64,000 bases of DNA from Dokdonia pacifica (GTDB lineage Bacteria; Bacteroidota; Bacteroidia; Flavobacteriales; Flavobacteriaceae), in contig NZ_FZNY01000012.1 of NCBI RefSeq assembly GCF_900188275.1, positions 1 through 64,000 of the forward strand, written 5' to 3'. Position numbers and translations under genes: made by a program. The notes beneath the pieces are model-generated. The model ran no database searches. It worked only from the letters and a program-made list of their open reading frames with translations, and had not been told where the DNA came from. Of the stretch, positions 42,486 to 53,592 are shown piece after piece (within the stretch, counting starts at the first letter, position 1; each line of letters starts with the position of its first letter).

Positions 42486-45197
42486 TCAAAACAGTGTAAT
42501 TTGCCCTTCATCATCCAACTCTTCCCCATTCTCATTTTCGGAAGTGTTATTTTCTGAAGTTGAGGTATCTGTTTTTGGAACTGCCGTCGTTTCGGAAGCT
42601 ACCGAAGGTACGGTTTCTTCATCAATGACTTCCATCTCTTCTTTTGGAGTTTCTACAGGAGCTTCGTACGGTAATGATTCTAACCAGTTAAGTTGTTTCA
42701 GTTTTTGAGGATATAATTGATTTCCAAGAGCGCTTATTCCTTTTACAGCAATAAAATCTTCCATACTGACAGATTCATTCTCTTTCTGGTCTTTACCTCG
42801 TTCTTTGTAGAATACCAATTCTGCAACGGGTCTATGATCTGTAGAGACTAGTTCTAATTGGCTATTATCATGATCAGAAATAAATGTTTCTGTTTTTTCT
42901 GGATTTTCAATTAAAAAGCGTTTTCCATAATATCGTTCTTTATCTCCATCCCAATAGATAGCCGTAATTGGTTTTTGAGGTTCCCATTTTTCAAGAACAA
43001 TCATATCGTTATCAAAATGTGCTGTCACATCAGGAACAATGGTTCGTACATTTCCGTGTTGATTAATAATAAGCAATCTATCTTCAGATCTAAATTCGCC
43101 TAAAAGCTCCCCACGCTCATCTACATTGAGACGCTGTACTGTCTCATCAAACCATATTTTACGAGGTTTAAGTGTAGACAATCCTTTTTCTTTAAGTTCG
43201 ACAGATTTTACAGAATGTTTGGTCACAATATTACCCCTAGAAGCACGTCCTTTAATGAGAATATCTGCTAAATCAATTTCTAATCGAAGTTTTTTAACAC
43301 TGGCTACTGCTCTTAGGTACACGGTTAATAATTCGGCTTCTCCATTGGGGTTTGCTGTAAAATAATACATGATAGATCCTTTCTTACCATTGGTAAGATC
43401 GTACTCTTTATCACGTGTGATAGAAGTAACATTAAAACGTTTTACATAGGTAGCACCTCCAGTGCCATCTTTGTAAATCATATTATAGGTAGTACGCTTA
43501 TCTTTTTTCTTAAAAACAGCAACATGAATAATATCTTTTCCTATAAAAGTTTTAGTGCCTACACGGGTCACCATCATTTTACCTTCTTTAGTAAAAACAA
43601 TGATATCATCTATATCTGAGCAATCTGTTACATACTCATCTCGTTTAAGTGATGTTCCTATAAACCCTTCTGCTCTATTCACATAGAGTTTTGTATTACG
43701 AAGCACTACTTTTGTCGCTTGAATATCATCAAAGATTCTAATCTCTGTTTTACGTTCTTTTCCTTTTCCGTAGTCTTTCTTTAAACGCGTAAAGTAGTCT
43801 ATAGCATATTCAGTAAGATGCTCAAGGTGATGATTTACTTCGGCTATTTGTTCTTCTAAGGCATCAATTTTTTGCTGAGCTTTATCGATGTCAAATTTAG
43901 AAATACGCTTGATTCGTATCTCTGTAAGGCGTGTTATGTCTTCTTCAGTCACAGCACGTTTTAAATGACCTACATGTGGTTTTAACCCTTTGTCTATCGC
44001 TTTAATAACACCTTCCCAAGTTTCTTCTTCTTCGATATCTCGATAGATTCTATTTTCAATAAAAATACGCTCTAGAGAAGCATAATGCCATTGGTTTTCA
44101 AACTCGTTACGTTGTATTTCTAATTCTTGACGAAGTAACTCTTTAGTACGATCGGTACTTCGTTTCAACATTTCTGTGACGCCAACAAATAGAGGACTAT
44201 TATCTTCAATAACACATCCTAAAGGAGAGATAGAAGTCTCACAATTCGTAAATGCATATAAAGCATCTATCGTTTTATCTGGCGAAATACCAGAAGGGAG
44301 GTGTACTAAGATTTCTACATTTGCAGAGGTATTATCTTCTATCTTTTTGATTTTAATTTTCCCTTTGTCATTCGCTTTTAGAATAGAGTCTATCAAAGAT
44401 CCTGTAGTTTGCCCAAAAGGAACTTCTGTAATGACAAGTGTATTCTTATCTTGTTGAGACATACGTGCTCGAACACGTACTTTTCCTCCACGAAGACCAT
44501 CATTATAATTTGAAAAATCTGCAATTCCTGCTGTTGGAAAATCAGGTACTAGTGTAAATCGTTTTTCTTTAAGATGCTTTATAGAAGCATCTATAAGTTC
44601 AATAAAATTATGTGGTAATACTTTGGTACTTAACCCTACGGCAATTCCTTCTGCTCCTTGTGCAAGGAGTAATGGAAACATTACGGGTAAATTAATAGGC
44701 TCTTTTTTACGTCCGTCATAAGACGCTTGCCAGTCGGTAATTTTAGGATTATACACAACGTCAAGCGCAAACTTAGAAAGTCTAGCTTCTATATATCTGG
44801 AAGCTGCAGCACGATCTCCTGTTAATATATTTCCCCAGTTACCCTGAGTATCTATTAATAGATCTTTCTGACCTATCCCTACCATTGCATCTCCAATACT
44901 TGCATCTCCATGTGGATGATACTGCATGGTGTGTCCAACTACATTTGCCACCTTATTATAACGACCATCATCTAGCTCTTTAAGTGCATGCATGATACGT
45001 CGTTGTACAGGTTTAAAACCATCTTCTATAGCAGGAACTGCACGTTCTAGAATTACATAAGATGCATAATCCAGAAACCAATCTTGAAACATCCCAGATA
45101 CTCGGGTAATTGTTTCTCCTGTAGCTTCACCACCTTCCAGAGGCTCCATATCTTCGTTTAATTCTTCTTCGTTATGCTCGTTTATTTCTTCACTCAT
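42486..45197 (-). CDS. parC: DNA topoisomerase IV subunit A
   Basis: 903 residues. The breakage-reunion domain starts ITRVSGMFQDWFLDYASYVI, with the active-site tyrosine Tyr135 in AASRYIEARLSKF and YHPHGDASIGDAM nearby. A coiled-coil region (DIDKAQQKIDALEEQIAEVN) and a C-terminal propeller-like part follow. The protein ends with a long acidic, Ser/Thr-rich tail closing DDEGQITLF. ParC decatenates daughter chromosomes together with ParE, encoded 59 bp upstream. The GyrA-box sequence QRRGGKG is not visible, supporting ParC rather than GyrA. Confidence 0.92.
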   Translation of the reverse strand: MSEEINEHNEEELNEDMEPLEGGEATGETITRVSGMFQDWFLDYASYVILERAVPAIEDGFKPVQRRIMHALKELDDGRYNKVANVVGHTMQYHPHGDASIGDAMVGIGQKDLLIDTQGNWGNILTGDRAAASRYIEARLSKFALDVVYNPKITDWQASYDGRKKEPINLPVMFPLLLAQGAEGIAVGLSTKVLPHNFIELIDASIKHLKEKRFTLVPDFPTAGIADFSNYNDGLRGGKVRVRARMSQQDKNTLVITEVPFGQTTGSLIDSILKANDKGKIKIKKIEDNTSANVEILVHLPSGISPDKTIDALYAFTNCETSISPLGCVIEDNSPLFVGVTEMLKRSTDRTKELLRQELEIQRNEFENQWHYASLERIFIENRIYRDIEEEETWEGVIKAIDKGLKPHVGHLKRAVTEEDITRLTEIRIKRISKFDIDKAQQKIDALEEQIAEVNHHLEHLTEYAIDYFTRLKKDYGKGKERKTEIRIFDDIQATKVVLRNTKLYVNRAEGFIGTSLKRDEYVTDCSDIDDIIVFTKEGKMMVTRVGTKTFIGKDIIHVAVFKKKDKRTTYNMIYKDGTGGATYVKRFNVTSITRDKEYDLTNGKKGSIMYYFTANPNGEAELLTVYLRAVASVKKLRLEIDLADILIKGRASRGNIVTKHSVKSVELKEKGLSTLKPRKIWFDETVQRLNVDERGELLGEFRSEDRLLIINQHGNVRTIVPDVTAHFDNDMIVLEKWEPQKPITAIYWDGDKERYYGKRFLIENPEKTETFISDHDNSQLELVSTDHRPVAELVFYKERGKDQKENESVSMEDFIAVKGISALGNQLYPQKLKQLNWLESLPYEAPVETPKEEMEVIDEETVPSVASETTAVPKTDTSTSENNTSENENGEELDDEGQITLF

Positions 45198-45256
45198 TGG
45201 GCAATAAAGCGCGTTAGTTAGTTATAATATTAGGCAAATAAGTGTATCTATATTCG

Positions 45257-47113
45257 TTAGAGTTCATCCACTCTATCTAATTCTACTTTTAAATTTTCAA
45301 TAATAAATTTCTGACGATCAGGAGTATTTTTCCCCATATAGAAAGAAAGTAATTCTTCTATCATTAATGCTTTATCTAGCATTACAGGTGCTAGACGTAT
45401 ATCTTCTCCAATAAAATATTTAAACTCATCTGGAGAGATTTCACCAAGTCCTTTAAATCGAGTAATCTCTGGTTTTGCTCCCAATTTAGCCATGGCATCT
45501 TGACGTTCTTGCTCACTATAACAATAAATCGTTTCTTTCTTATTACGAACTCTAAATAATGGAGTCTCCAAAATGTATAAATGTCCTTCTTTAATAAGTT
45601 CTGGAAAAAACTGTAAGAAGAAGGTTATTAATAACAATCGAATGTGCATCCCATCTACATCGGCATCGGTAGCAATCACAATATTATTATACCGTAAATC
45701 TTCTATAGATTCTTCTATATTAAGTGCCGCTTGTAAAAGGTTAAATTCTTCATTTTCATACACAATTTTCTTGGTCAACCCATAACTATTGAGTGGTTTC
45801 CCTTTTAAGCTAAAAACTGCTTGTGTATTCACATCTCTTGACTTTGTAATAGATCCACTTGCAGAGTCTCCCTCTGTAATAAACAACGTGGTTTCTAGAT
45901 TACGTTCTTTTTTACTATCTGTAAGATGGATACGGCAATCTCGTAATTTCTTATTGTGCAAATTTGCTTTCTTAGCACGCTCTTTAGCTAGTTTACGTAT
46001 TCCAGAAAGATCCTTACGTTCACGTTCTGCTTGTAAAATTTTTCGCTGTAAAGCATCAGCAACCTCCGTATTTTTATGAAGAAAATTATCTAATGAACGT
46101 TTTAGGAAATCATTGATATAGGTACGTACTGTAGGTAAATCACCTCCCATATCTGTACTCCCTAACTTTGTTTTTGTTTGAGATTCAAATACAGGCTCCA
46201 TTACCTTGATACTTATGGCAGAGACAATAGACTTACGAATATCTGAAGCATCATAATTTTTGTTATAAAACTCACGTATGGTTCTAACGATGCTTTCGCG
46301 AAAAGCTGCCTGGTGTGTTCCTCCTTGTGTTGTATTCTGACCATTTACAAAAGAGTGATATTCTTCAGAATACTGTGTACGGCTATGTGTCATAGCTACT
46401 TCAATATCATCTCCTTTTAAGTGAATGATTGGATACAAACGATCTCCTTCTGCTATACTTTCTGAAAGAAGGTCTTTTAATCCGTTTTCTGAAAAATACT
46501 TTTCACCATTAAAGACAATGGTTAGTCCTGGATTAAGGTATACATAGTTTTTAATGAGACGCTCTACATACTCACTACGGAATTTATAATTTTTAAAAAT
46601 ACTCTCATCTGGAATAAAAGAAACTTTTGTTCCTCTTCTTCGTGAAGTTTCATCAAGATGTTCTTGATTGGTCAGTTCTCCTCGTTCAAATTCTGCTGAA
46701 GCCGACTTACCATCACGTGTAGATTCTACTCTAAAGTAATTTGATAACGCATTAACTGCCTTTGTACCTACACCATTAAGGCCGACAGATTTCTTAAATG
46801 CACGGGAATCATATTTACCACCCGTATTCATTTTCGAAACTACGTCTACTACTTTCCCAAGAGGAATACCTCGTCCATAATCACGTACGATGACTTTATC
46901 TCCTTGAATAGAAATTTCGATCGTTTTTCCGGCTCCCATCACAAACTCATCGATACAGTTATCTAGTACTTCTTTTACTAGAATATAGATACCGTCATCT
47001 GCACTAGAACCATCGCCTAATTTTCCAATATACATTCCTGGTCGCATACGAATATGCTCCTTCCAATCAAGCGATCGTATATTATCCTCGTTGTATTGTG
47101 TTTCTTTCGTCAT
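45257..47113 (-). CDS. parE: DNA topoisomerase IV subunit B
   Basis: 618 residues, a typical length for Bacteroidota ParE. The GHKL ATPase region has [38 protein letters not shown] and [14 protein letters not shown]. The TOPRIM domain has [19 protein letters not shown] and [19 protein letters not shown]. The C-terminus carries [13 protein letters not shown]. It is first gene of the parE-parC pair. A partial palindrome (46292-46303) falls in the transducer domain and is read as AFRES. Confidence 0.95.
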   Translation of the reverse strand: MTKETQYNEDNIRSLDWKEHIRMRPGMYIGKLGDGSSADDGIYILVKEVLDNCIDEFVMGAGKTIEISIQGDKVIVRDYGRGIPLGKVVDVVSKMNTGGKYDSRAFKKSVGLNGVGTKAVNALSNYFRVESTRDGKSASAEFERGELTNQEHLDETSRRRGTKVSFIPDESIFKNYKFRSEYVERLIKNYVYLNPGLTIVFNGEKYFSENGLKDLLSESIAEGDRLYPIIHLKGDDIEVAMTHSRTQYSEEYHSFVNGQNTTQGGTHQAAFRESIVRTIREFYNKNYDASDIRKSIVSAISIKVMEPVFESQTKTKLGSTDMGGDLPTVRTYINDFLKRSLDNFLHKNTEVADALQRKILQAERERKDLSGIRKLAKERAKKANLHNKKLRDCRIHLTDSKKERNLETTLFITEGDSASGSITKSRDVNTQAVFSLKGKPLNSYGLTKKIVYENEEFNLLQAALNIEESIEDLRYNNIVIATDADVDGMHIRLLLITFFLQFFPELIKEGHLYILETPLFRVRNKKETIYCYSEQERQDAMAKLGAKPEITRFKGLGEISPDEFKYFIGEDIRLAPVMLDKALMIEELLSFYMGKNTPDRQKFIIENLKVELDRVDEL

Positions 47114-47627
47114 AATTGTAGGTAGAATGGCTAATATAAGACATCATAAGCGCTTATAAAACCTGACAAAAGAGAAGTAATCAACAATTTTATGCTCATA
47201 ACTGTTGATTGTTTTTAACACACTACAAACATTAGAATTATAGGTTTCATTTTAAAATAAAAATCCCGCTCTAAAGCGGGATCAATAAATCACATTTTGT
47301 ATGGTTAGCTATTACTACAACCATAACGTATAAATTCCCCAAGAAGTTAGTTATATACAAATCATTAACACACTTAAACCCCAAATTCAAGTGTTCCACT
47401 TCTTTATAAACTTCCCCAAATCTTTTTATGGTCCTACTTGTAATTAAACAACCATATGGTGATTATATAAGTTTATATGAATTCCTGGGGAATTATCATA
47501 CTACTGTAAACCCCTATAGTCATGATTGGTATAAATGTAATCATCCATTCATTATATACCTTAAAAAACATATATACAATGTATATACAAGAGAAAAAAA
47601 AGCACCTATACAATCTATATACAATTC
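47114..47627. other. Intergenic region upstream of parE
   Basis: AT-rich, 514 bp. It contains a minus-strand terminator (47263-47282). I see nothing else; a 67-codon plus-strand open frame at 47428 has no recognisable features. Confidence 0.5.
47263..47282 (-). terminator. Terminator separating the TPR-LuxR gene from parE
   Basis: ATCCCGCT-CTAA-AGCGGGAT stem. On the minus strand it is followed by TTTTTATTTT. It lies about 345 bp past the stop of the upstream gene. Confidence 0.75.
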
Positions 47628-49448
47628 TTAAAATGTACTAATGTACTTTGTCAAACTTTGCTCTTTAGAAAGCCCTAGTTTTTTACGTAGTCGTGATCTG
47701 GCAATCAGAATACTATGGGGTGTTTGATTTGTAATAGCTGATATATCTTTTGTAGATAATCCCAACCTTAAAAAAGCGCTTATCTTTTTTTCATTAGATG
47801 TAATTGTAGGGAACTTTTTTAATAAGTTATGGTAGAAATTTACATGAACTTTTTCAAAAACATGTTGAAACTCTTCCCAATTATAACTTGCTAATGAGGC
47901 TTTGGTTTCATTTATAATTGCTGTGATTTTAGAACTCGCATCTTTATCTTCACTTGTGTGACGAATATCATTCAACTTTTCTACAAGGGACTCGTAATGC
48001 TTTTTTTGTTGTAATAACGACATTGCATTTGTAGTGAGTTCTTTTTCTTTCAACTTCAATTCAAGTGCTATTATTTCTTTCTCCTGTTGTTGTTGTTTAG
48101 AAAATATTTTCTCATTCTTAAGACGTAACTCAATAAGAGCATTACGATCTTTTTCTGAAGTAATTTCTAATTCTTTCTGTTTTAATAAAAATGTATTCTT
48201 CTTCCTATTATAAAATCTATTGTAATAAAAAAACAAGATCACCAAAAGACTTACTAATATCCATATGATAGTATTCCTCCTATGGATACTATTTTGTGAT
48301 ATGAGCTGTTGAATCTCTTGTTCCTTTTGACTGGTTTGATATTTTGCATCTAGCTCTAGCATAATGCTATTCTTATCTTCATCAAAAATATTTTGAACAA
48401 TCGCTATATATTCATTTTTTAATCGAACGCTATTTTTAAAATCTCCAGAAAGTTCATATGCCTCTCCTAGATTACGAGTTGCGTCTTCAAGATGATACTG
48501 AAGTTCAAGCTGACATGCTAGGTCATAGGTTTGTTCTCCAAATTTCACAGCTTCATCATAATGATTTATTGCTGTATAAAGCGTTGTTAATTCTTTTAAA
48601 GATGCTAATTTTCGTCTAGGAATAGTAGACCAAGCATCTATATTTAGCGCCTTATTTAAATATGTTTCGGCAGCTTCATACTTCCCACTTATAATATAGG
48701 ACCTACCTAAATTATGATAGATAAGTGCCTCACTAAATGGCTTGTCTTTAATAGCTATAGGAATAGTAGCCTCAAGAAGCGCTACTGCTTCTTCTCGTTG
48801 ATCATTGACATCATAAGCTAGTGCTAGATTTAACGACATTGCAAATTTTGTATTCAGATAACTATCATCAAGTGTAGCTGCTGTTTGTGAAGCAAATTCC
48901 ATATACTCTACAGCTTTCTTACCATTACCTTGCAATCTATATACGTCTGCAATACCAGAAAATGCATATGCTTTTTTCTTAGCATCTTTTAGACTATCTG
49001 CTATAGGAATGTTTTTTATATGGAGTTCAATTGCTTCTGCAAATTTACCATCACCTTCCAGTACATATGCTTTAAGTGCATTAAGACTATACATACTGTT
49101 TTTAGATTGTAACTGTTCATTTATCTTGTTTCCTATTGACATATAATACCAAGTAGAGTCTTTATTTGATACTTCATGGTAATATTTTTTTGCTAAACTT
49201 ACAGAAGACACAAGACGGATAGAGTCTAACGTATTATGCGTTGCTATTTGATATGCTTTTCTGAGGTGAAAAAGTGAAGAATCTATCTGTTCTGATGAAA
49301 AAGAAGCACTAATAGCATAATGAGCATTAGCTAGTTCACTTGGATCTTTGCTTCTCGCAAGGACCTGTTGCAAACTATCATATGTTGATTCTTGCGCAAA
49401 ATTAGGCAGCACAAAAACACAACACAATAATGTGATGATTTTTGACAT
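47628..49448 (-). CDS. TPR - membrane - LuxR-type HTH regulator
   Basis: 606 residues. A signal peptide-like start (MSKIITLLCCVFVLPNFAQE) is followed by six or so TPR units (about 40-350; ALIYHNLGRSYIISGKYEAA is one). A transmembrane helix lies near 395 (IIWILVSLLVILFFYYNRFY) with a coiled-coil linker after it. The C-terminal HTH (about 540-606) reads LGLSTKDISAITNQTPHSIL and ARSRLRKKLGLS. The TPR part would face the periplasm and the HTH the cytoplasm, making a one-component transmembrane regulator. This architecture is common in Flavobacteriia and its signals are mostly unknown. Confidence 0.85.
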   Translation of the reverse strand: MSKIITLLCCVFVLPNFAQESTYDSLQQVLARSKDPSELANAHYAISASFSSEQIDSSLFHLRKAYQIATHNTLDSIRLVSSVSLAKKYYHEVSNKDSTWYYMSIGNKINEQLQSKNSMYSLNALKAYVLEGDGKFAEAIELHIKNIPIADSLKDAKKKAYAFSGIADVYRLQGNGKKAVEYMEFASQTAATLDDSYLNTKFAMSLNLALAYDVNDQREEAVALLEATIPIAIKDKPFSEALIYHNLGRSYIISGKYEAAETYLNKALNIDAWSTIPRRKLASLKELTTLYTAINHYDEAVKFGEQTYDLACQLELQYHLEDATRNLGEAYELSGDFKNSVRLKNEYIAIVQNIFDEDKNSIMLELDAKYQTSQKEQEIQQLISQNSIHRRNTIIWILVSLLVILFFYYNRFYNRKKNTFLLKQKELEITSEKDRNALIELRLKNEKIFSKQQQQEKEIIALELKLKEKELTTNAMSLLQQKKHYESLVEKLNDIRHTSEDKDASSKITAIINETKASLASYNWEEFQHVFEKVHVNFYHNLLKKFPTITSNEKKISAFLRLGLSTKDISAITNQTPHSILIARSRLRKKLGLSKEQSLTKYISTF

Positions 49449-49561
49449 TTTTAGTTGGGTATTATATAGCTATATTTAGACACCTTATAGCTTATATGCT
49501 ATACAATTTATAAAAAACAGACAGGAAAAGCAATTATAGTATATTTAACCAAAAATGAATC

Positions 49562-50320
49562 ATGGCAGAAAAAAACAAATCTGATGTATTTATTTATATC
49601 ATAGGAATCGCAATTATTGGTTTTATTCTCTTTAAGATTATCGGGTATATCTTACCTGATCAAGAACCTGAGTATACAGGAACATCTTTACTGCAAGCTG
49701 TTATGGATAAAAATGGAGGTAAAGATGCGTGGAACTCTATAGAAAAGATGTCCTATAAAAAATCTTTTCAACTATATCGTGAAGATGGATCGATAGAAAT
49801 AGACCGTAAAGAAAATCACATCTATGACTTTATAAACGGGATTAATCGTGAAGTAACTTGGATTGAAAGAGACACACTATATGAAATACATCGTTCGGAC
49901 AGCGCGATTTATCAAATTAAAAATGGGGTATCTGATACCTTAATAACATCAAATCAACTACAATCAAAACTAAATGCTGCAACTTTTGTAGTAGGACTTC
50001 CATATACCCTTGATAACCCTTCTGCCTCGCTTACTTATGAAGGAATTACAACATTTCAAGAAATGCCTTGTCATGTATTAAAAGTTACTTTTGAAGGCTC
50101 TAAAGATATATGGAGACATTATTATGATGAAGAGGATCTATCTTGGAAAGGATATTGGGTACAAACATCAGATCACTACAGTCTCATTATCAATGAAAAA
50201 ATGATAGAAGTAAATGGGTTTACGCTTTCGCGAAAGCGTAAAAGTTATAGAACAGATGCTTCACAAAACCCAACTTATCTAAGAGCCTCATATGAATATG
50301 AAGACTACCAAATAGAATAG
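49562..50320 (+). CDS. Membrane-anchored protein of unknown function (DUF6503-like)
   Basis: 252 residues. An N-terminal anchor (FIYIIGIAIIGFILFKIIGYI) precedes a beta-rich domain beginning LLQAVMDKNGGKDAWNSIEK. The pattern of a GG-x-W start followed by long strands (MSYKKSFQLYREDGSIEID, HVLKVTFEG, YYDEEDLSWKGYWV) resembles LolA-like or DUF6503 domains of Bacteroidota. I am not certain of the family. A full 20-bp palindrome copy (50221-50240) is read in frame as TLSRKRK near residue 221. The AraC gene is convergent, 8 bp away. Confidence 0.6.
   Translation: MAEKNKSDVFIYIIGIAIIGFILFKIIGYILPDQEPEYTGTSLLQAVMDKNGGKDAWNSIEKMSYKKSFQLYREDGSIEIDRKENHIYDFINGINREVTWIERDTLYEIHRSDSAIYQIKNGVSDTLITSNQLQSKLNAATFVVGLPYTLDNPSASLTYEGITTFQEMPCHVLKVTFEGSKDIWRHYYDEEDLSWKGYWVQTSDHYSLIINEKMIEVNGFTLSRKRKSYRTDASQNPTYLRASYEYEDYQIE
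50221..50240. repeat. CTTTCGCGAAAG palindrome inside a coding sequence
   Basis: Perfect TACGCTTTCGCGAAAGCGTA, translated as part of FTLSRKRK in the 49562 gene. Confidence 0.9.
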
Positions 50321-50327
50321 GCTTTTA

Positions 50328-51749
50328 TTACGCCCTTTCTAATTTCATAAATTGCGAAGGAGTCAAATTACTAAAACGCTTAAAAGATTTATTAAAAGTC
50401 ACTTTATTATTATAACCTACTTCATAAGCAATATCAATAATATTGAGGTTTTCACTATTAGACCTTAATAATTCCATAGCTTCTTCTACTCTATACTTAT
50501 TGATCAATTCGAAGAAGTTCAGTCCAAAATGCTCATTAATTACCTGTGAAGCATTGTGACGTGTTGTACCTAATCTTTCTGCTATCGTTTCAAGTTTAAT
50601 AGAGTTTTGACGATATACTTTCTCAACTTCAAGTAAACGCACTAATTCTTCTTTAAGCTCACTAGAGAAACTAGGTGTTAAACCAGAGTTTTTATACTTA
50701 ACAATCTTCTTTTTAACTGCCTGAACAGTTCCTACAAGTACTTGAGGGTTTGCATATGCAATATATCCAACATACAATACTAAGAATGACATTGCCACAA
50801 ATTGAATACTCGAAGCCGCATCTTTAAAGTTTTCATTTTGAATGAAAATATATGCATATAGAATATACGAAACTGCATATACTGTATGAATGATCATAAT
50901 CGTACGCTGAAGTCTTACTTTCTTAGGAGATGTCTTGGCTGCTTTCTTAGCATTTTTACGATACAATTTATAGGTAAAATAGCCATACACTAAAAGTGAA
51001 GCAATCTTTATTGATGTTATATATTCTATATAAGGATGTGTCTCATATTGTCCTACTCCTAACATTACTTTTAATTTCTCTTCGGCAGATAAGGTATAGA
51101 TTGGAATAAATACTATGATAAATCCAAGTGTTGGTAATAGGTGAACTAAATCAGACTTTTTAAATTTATAATTTTCTGTAATTCTCTTAAAATAGAAATA
51201 TAAAACTGGGCCATACATAAATGACAAGAATGTCGACATGTTTTGTGTATGAGGATAGTTTAAAGTAAAATTACTTATAAAGAGAGTCGTATGGATTAAA
51301 AAGAAAGAATGCATCAGTACAAATAGCCCAATAAGCCCGTTAGCTACTCTGTCTGTTCTTCTTCTAAGGTTCAATACAATTGCAATAAAAAATCCAATAA
51401 GTCCTACATACAAATAAAAGAATGAACTCATTCCTAATTTTACTTGATACTTTTCCTTTAATTCAATAAAACCAGCATCGGCATATATATACTCAAAAGC
51501 ACTATTATTTAATATCTCAAAGTCTCCTGTAGCAAGTATATAATTTCTAAGATTTTCTACCGCCGGTCCTGCTTCTCCAATTCTTGCACACTCTAATGAC
51601 TCGTTCTTATAAATAGCAGCTTGTGTTGTTTGAGAATCCGTTGAAACTTGAGTATCATTCAATACTATATCACTAGTAGTAAAACTAGAGATACTAAAGA
51701 AGAATAAGAGTAAAAAGACGGTTCTAAGAATATTTTTAAGGACTTGCAT
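50328..51749 (-). CDS. 7TM-HTH AraC-family transcriptional regulator with signal-type N-terminus
   Basis: About 473 residues from the ATG at 51749, which begins MQVLKNILRTVFLLLFFFSI, a signal-anchor. The frame is open for 46 more codons upstream but that part is not protein-like. A ~85-residue periplasmic segment resembling a degenerate TPR unit follows (ESLECARIGEAGPAVENLRN). Then come seven membrane helices (about 100-340) and the AraC domain: IKLETIAERLGTTRHNASQV, INIIDIAYEVGYNNKVTFNK-like sequence and LTPSQFMKLE. It is similar in class to the genes at 7069 and 20459 but longer at the N-terminus. Confidence 0.85.
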   Translation of the reverse strand: MQVLKNILRTVFLLLFFFSISSFTTSDIVLNDTQVSTDSQTTQAAIYKNESLECARIGEAGPAVENLRNYILATGDFEILNNSAFEYIYADAGFIELKEKYQVKLGMSSFFYLYVGLIGFFIAIVLNLRRRTDRVANGLIGLFVLMHSFFLIHTTLFISNFTLNYPHTQNMSTFLSFMYGPVLYFYFKRITENYKFKKSDLVHLLPTLGFIIVFIPIYTLSAEEKLKVMLGVGQYETHPYIEYITSIKIASLLVYGYFTYKLYRKNAKKAAKTSPKKVRLQRTIMIIHTVYAVSYILYAYIFIQNENFKDAASSIQFVAMSFLVLYVGYIAYANPQVLVGTVQAVKKKIVKYKNSGLTPSFSSELKEELVRLLEVEKVYRQNSIKLETIAERLGTTRHNASQVINEHFGLNFFELINKYRVEEAMELLRSNSENLNIIDIAYEVGYNNKVTFNKSFKRFSNLTPSQFMKLERA

Positions 51750-52049
51750 ATCGGATGGTATTATGTATATGAACAATCTAAAGGTACAAAATTGTCGTAC
51801 ATAACCAAGTAATACGGTATGCACCGATAAAAGTTTACATTGGTATTCATGAATTTTAAAAGTTACCTTAACAATCCGAAAAAACACAAATAATTCAAAA
51901 TCAACATTTTAAAAAGTAAACTTTTGTCGGATGCGAAAAATAAAGAAGTAAATTATAGTCGGTTTAAATAAGTGTTAAAATTGCAATAGTTTCAATTAAA
52001 CATGTCATATTTCTTCAAAATGTCAGTAAAATGACGTATTTCTAACTCT

Positions 52050-52304
52050 CTATTTAGCAACTTTTTGACTAATAATCTCTAAGGCACTTGCTACAGTATC
52101 CATTTTTTCAATCTCATCATCTTCTATAGTAATATCAAAATGATCTTCTACATCTAAGACTACATCTACTAAATTTGCAGAGTTAATATTCAACTCATTA
52201 ATTAAATGACTATTAGGTGTGATATCATCTACAGAAACATCTTCAGGTAAATAAATTTTAATAATCTTTTTTAATGCATCATAGTTATCTGTATTCATAG
52301 TCAT
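52050..52304 (-). CDS. Acyl carrier protein of the type III PKS operon
   Basis: 84 residues. The phosphopantetheine attachment site is Ser42 in LNINSANLVDVVLDVEDHF. The residue before Ser is Asn rather than the usual Asp of the DSL motif, a variation I associate with specialised ACPs. It is acidic overall, as expected. The ATG two codons in is an alternative start. It is the last gene of a seven-gene operon and lies 10 nt after the ketosynthase. It probably carries the acyl starter handed to the ketosynthases. Confidence 0.88.
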   Translation of the reverse strand: MTMNTDNYDALKKIIKIYLPEDVSVDDITPNSHLINELNINSANLVDVVLDVEDHFDITIEDDEIEKMDTVASALEIISQKVAK

Positions 52305-52314
52305 CTAGTTTTGT

Positions 52315-53592
52315 TTATGAGTTATATTTTTTAAATAACATACAGCAATTTACATCTCCAAATCCGAAACTTGCTTTTGCCGCTATATGTATTTCTTTAT
52401 GAATGGTTTTATTGGGTATTTTACTTTTTGCTATTATAGCTGTAATGTCTGGATGAATATCATTACAATTTATGTTTCCAAAAACCATTCCATGTTGTAA
52501 TTCTAAAATAGTAGCCACAGTTTCTATACTTCCAGCCGCAGCTAAACAATGACCTGTCATACTTTTAAGAGAGTTAATATATGGGAAGTTTTCACCAGAT
52601 CTTCCTAATGCGTCACTCCAATTTTTTATTTCGGTAGGACACATTCCTGTTGCAGTAAGATGTCCATTGATAGTATCTATATCCTGAGGATGTGTAGCCG
52701 TGTTTTTCATCGCATCTTTAATACAATGTTGTACGGCAATACTATTAGGAGCTGTCATACTCCCAGATTGTCGTTGTCCACCACTATTAACAGCACCACC
52801 TAATACTTCAGCATAAATAGTCGCATTTCTTGAAAGAGCGCTTTCTAAACTTTCCAATACTAAAGCTCCTGCCCCACTTCCTGGTACAAAACCACCAGCA
52901 TCACTTTGCATCGGTCTACTTCCTTGCTCTGGTTGATCATTATGTTTTTTATTAAGTACACGCATGGCATCAAATCCGCCCCATATATAGGGTCCTGCAT
53001 CATTACAACCACCTACAAGCATACGTTTTGCATATCCATTTGCAATTCGATCATATCCCATCAAGATACTTTCTGTTCCCGTAGTACATGCGCTAGAATT
53101 GGTGGTTACTTGATTCCCACACCCCAAATAACCTCCTAAGTAAGCACTTATACCACTTGCCATCGTTTGGATCACTGTAGTGCTTCCTAAACGTTTTACT
53201 TTTCCTTCATCTGTAAGATAAATAGCTTTCCTAAACTTTTCAACGCCAAGGAGAGAGGTTCCAAAAATGATCCCGCTATCATAATCTACAGTATCCTTAT
53301 CCGTAATCGCAAGTCCAGCGTCTTTCCATGCATCTACACCAGCAATCATACCATATGTAATTCCTGTAGCCTCTAAATCCCTTAGTTGTAAGGGGGTAAA
53401 ATATTCTTTTAATAAGTCATCTGGGATTTCTGGTTGTCCAGCAATTTGACACCCAAAATTTAAATCGGCAAGTTGTTGTTGAAATCGTATTCCAGAAATT
53501 CCATTTTTAATAGCTTCGGTAAACGCAGGAATTCCTACTCCATTTGGTGCACATACTCCCAATCCAGTAATCACTACTCTTTGTTTACTCAT
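52315..53592 (-). CDS. Beta-ketoacyl-ACP synthase (FabF-like)
   Basis: 425-residue condensing enzyme. The Cys-His-His triad is visible: Cys169 in TNSSACTTGTES, His311 in TINGHLTATGMCPTE and His348 in KSMTGHCLAAAGS. The C-terminal GFGDVNCCMLF is normal for KAS II. The spacing matches an elongating ketosynthase, not a chain-length factor. It overlaps the dehydratase gene by 4 bp and precedes the ACP by 10 nt. I infer that it extends a fatty-acyl chain on the dedicated ACP to make the starter for the type III PKS. Confidence 0.9.
   Translation of the reverse strand: MSKQRVVITGLGVCAPNGVGIPAFTEAIKNGISGIRFQQQLADLNFGCQIAGQPEIPDDLLKEYFTPLQLRDLEATGITYGMIAGVDAWKDAGLAITDKDTVDYDSGIIFGTSLLGVEKFRKAIYLTDEGKVKRLGSTTVIQTMASGISAYLGGYLGCGNQVTTNSSACTTGTESILMGYDRIANGYAKRMLVGGCNDAGPYIWGGFDAMRVLNKKHNDQPEQGSRPMQSDAGGFVPGSGAGALVLESLESALSRNATIYAEVLGGAVNSGGQRQSGSMTAPNSIAVQHCIKDAMKNTATHPQDIDTINGHLTATGMCPTEIKNWSDALGRSGENFPYINSLKSMTGHCLAAAGSIETVATILELQHGMVFGNINCNDIHPDITAIIAKSKIPNKTIHKEIHIAAKASFGFGDVNCCMLFKKYNS

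Noticed and set aside
47428-47631. 67-codon open frame upstream of the TPR-LuxR gene
   Set aside because: AT-rich, no domain, ends at the neighbour's stop; nothing supports it as a gene.
51750-51887. Longer N-terminus of the AraC gene
   Set aside because: The added 46 residues are not protein-like, and the ATG at 51749 opens a normal signal-anchor.
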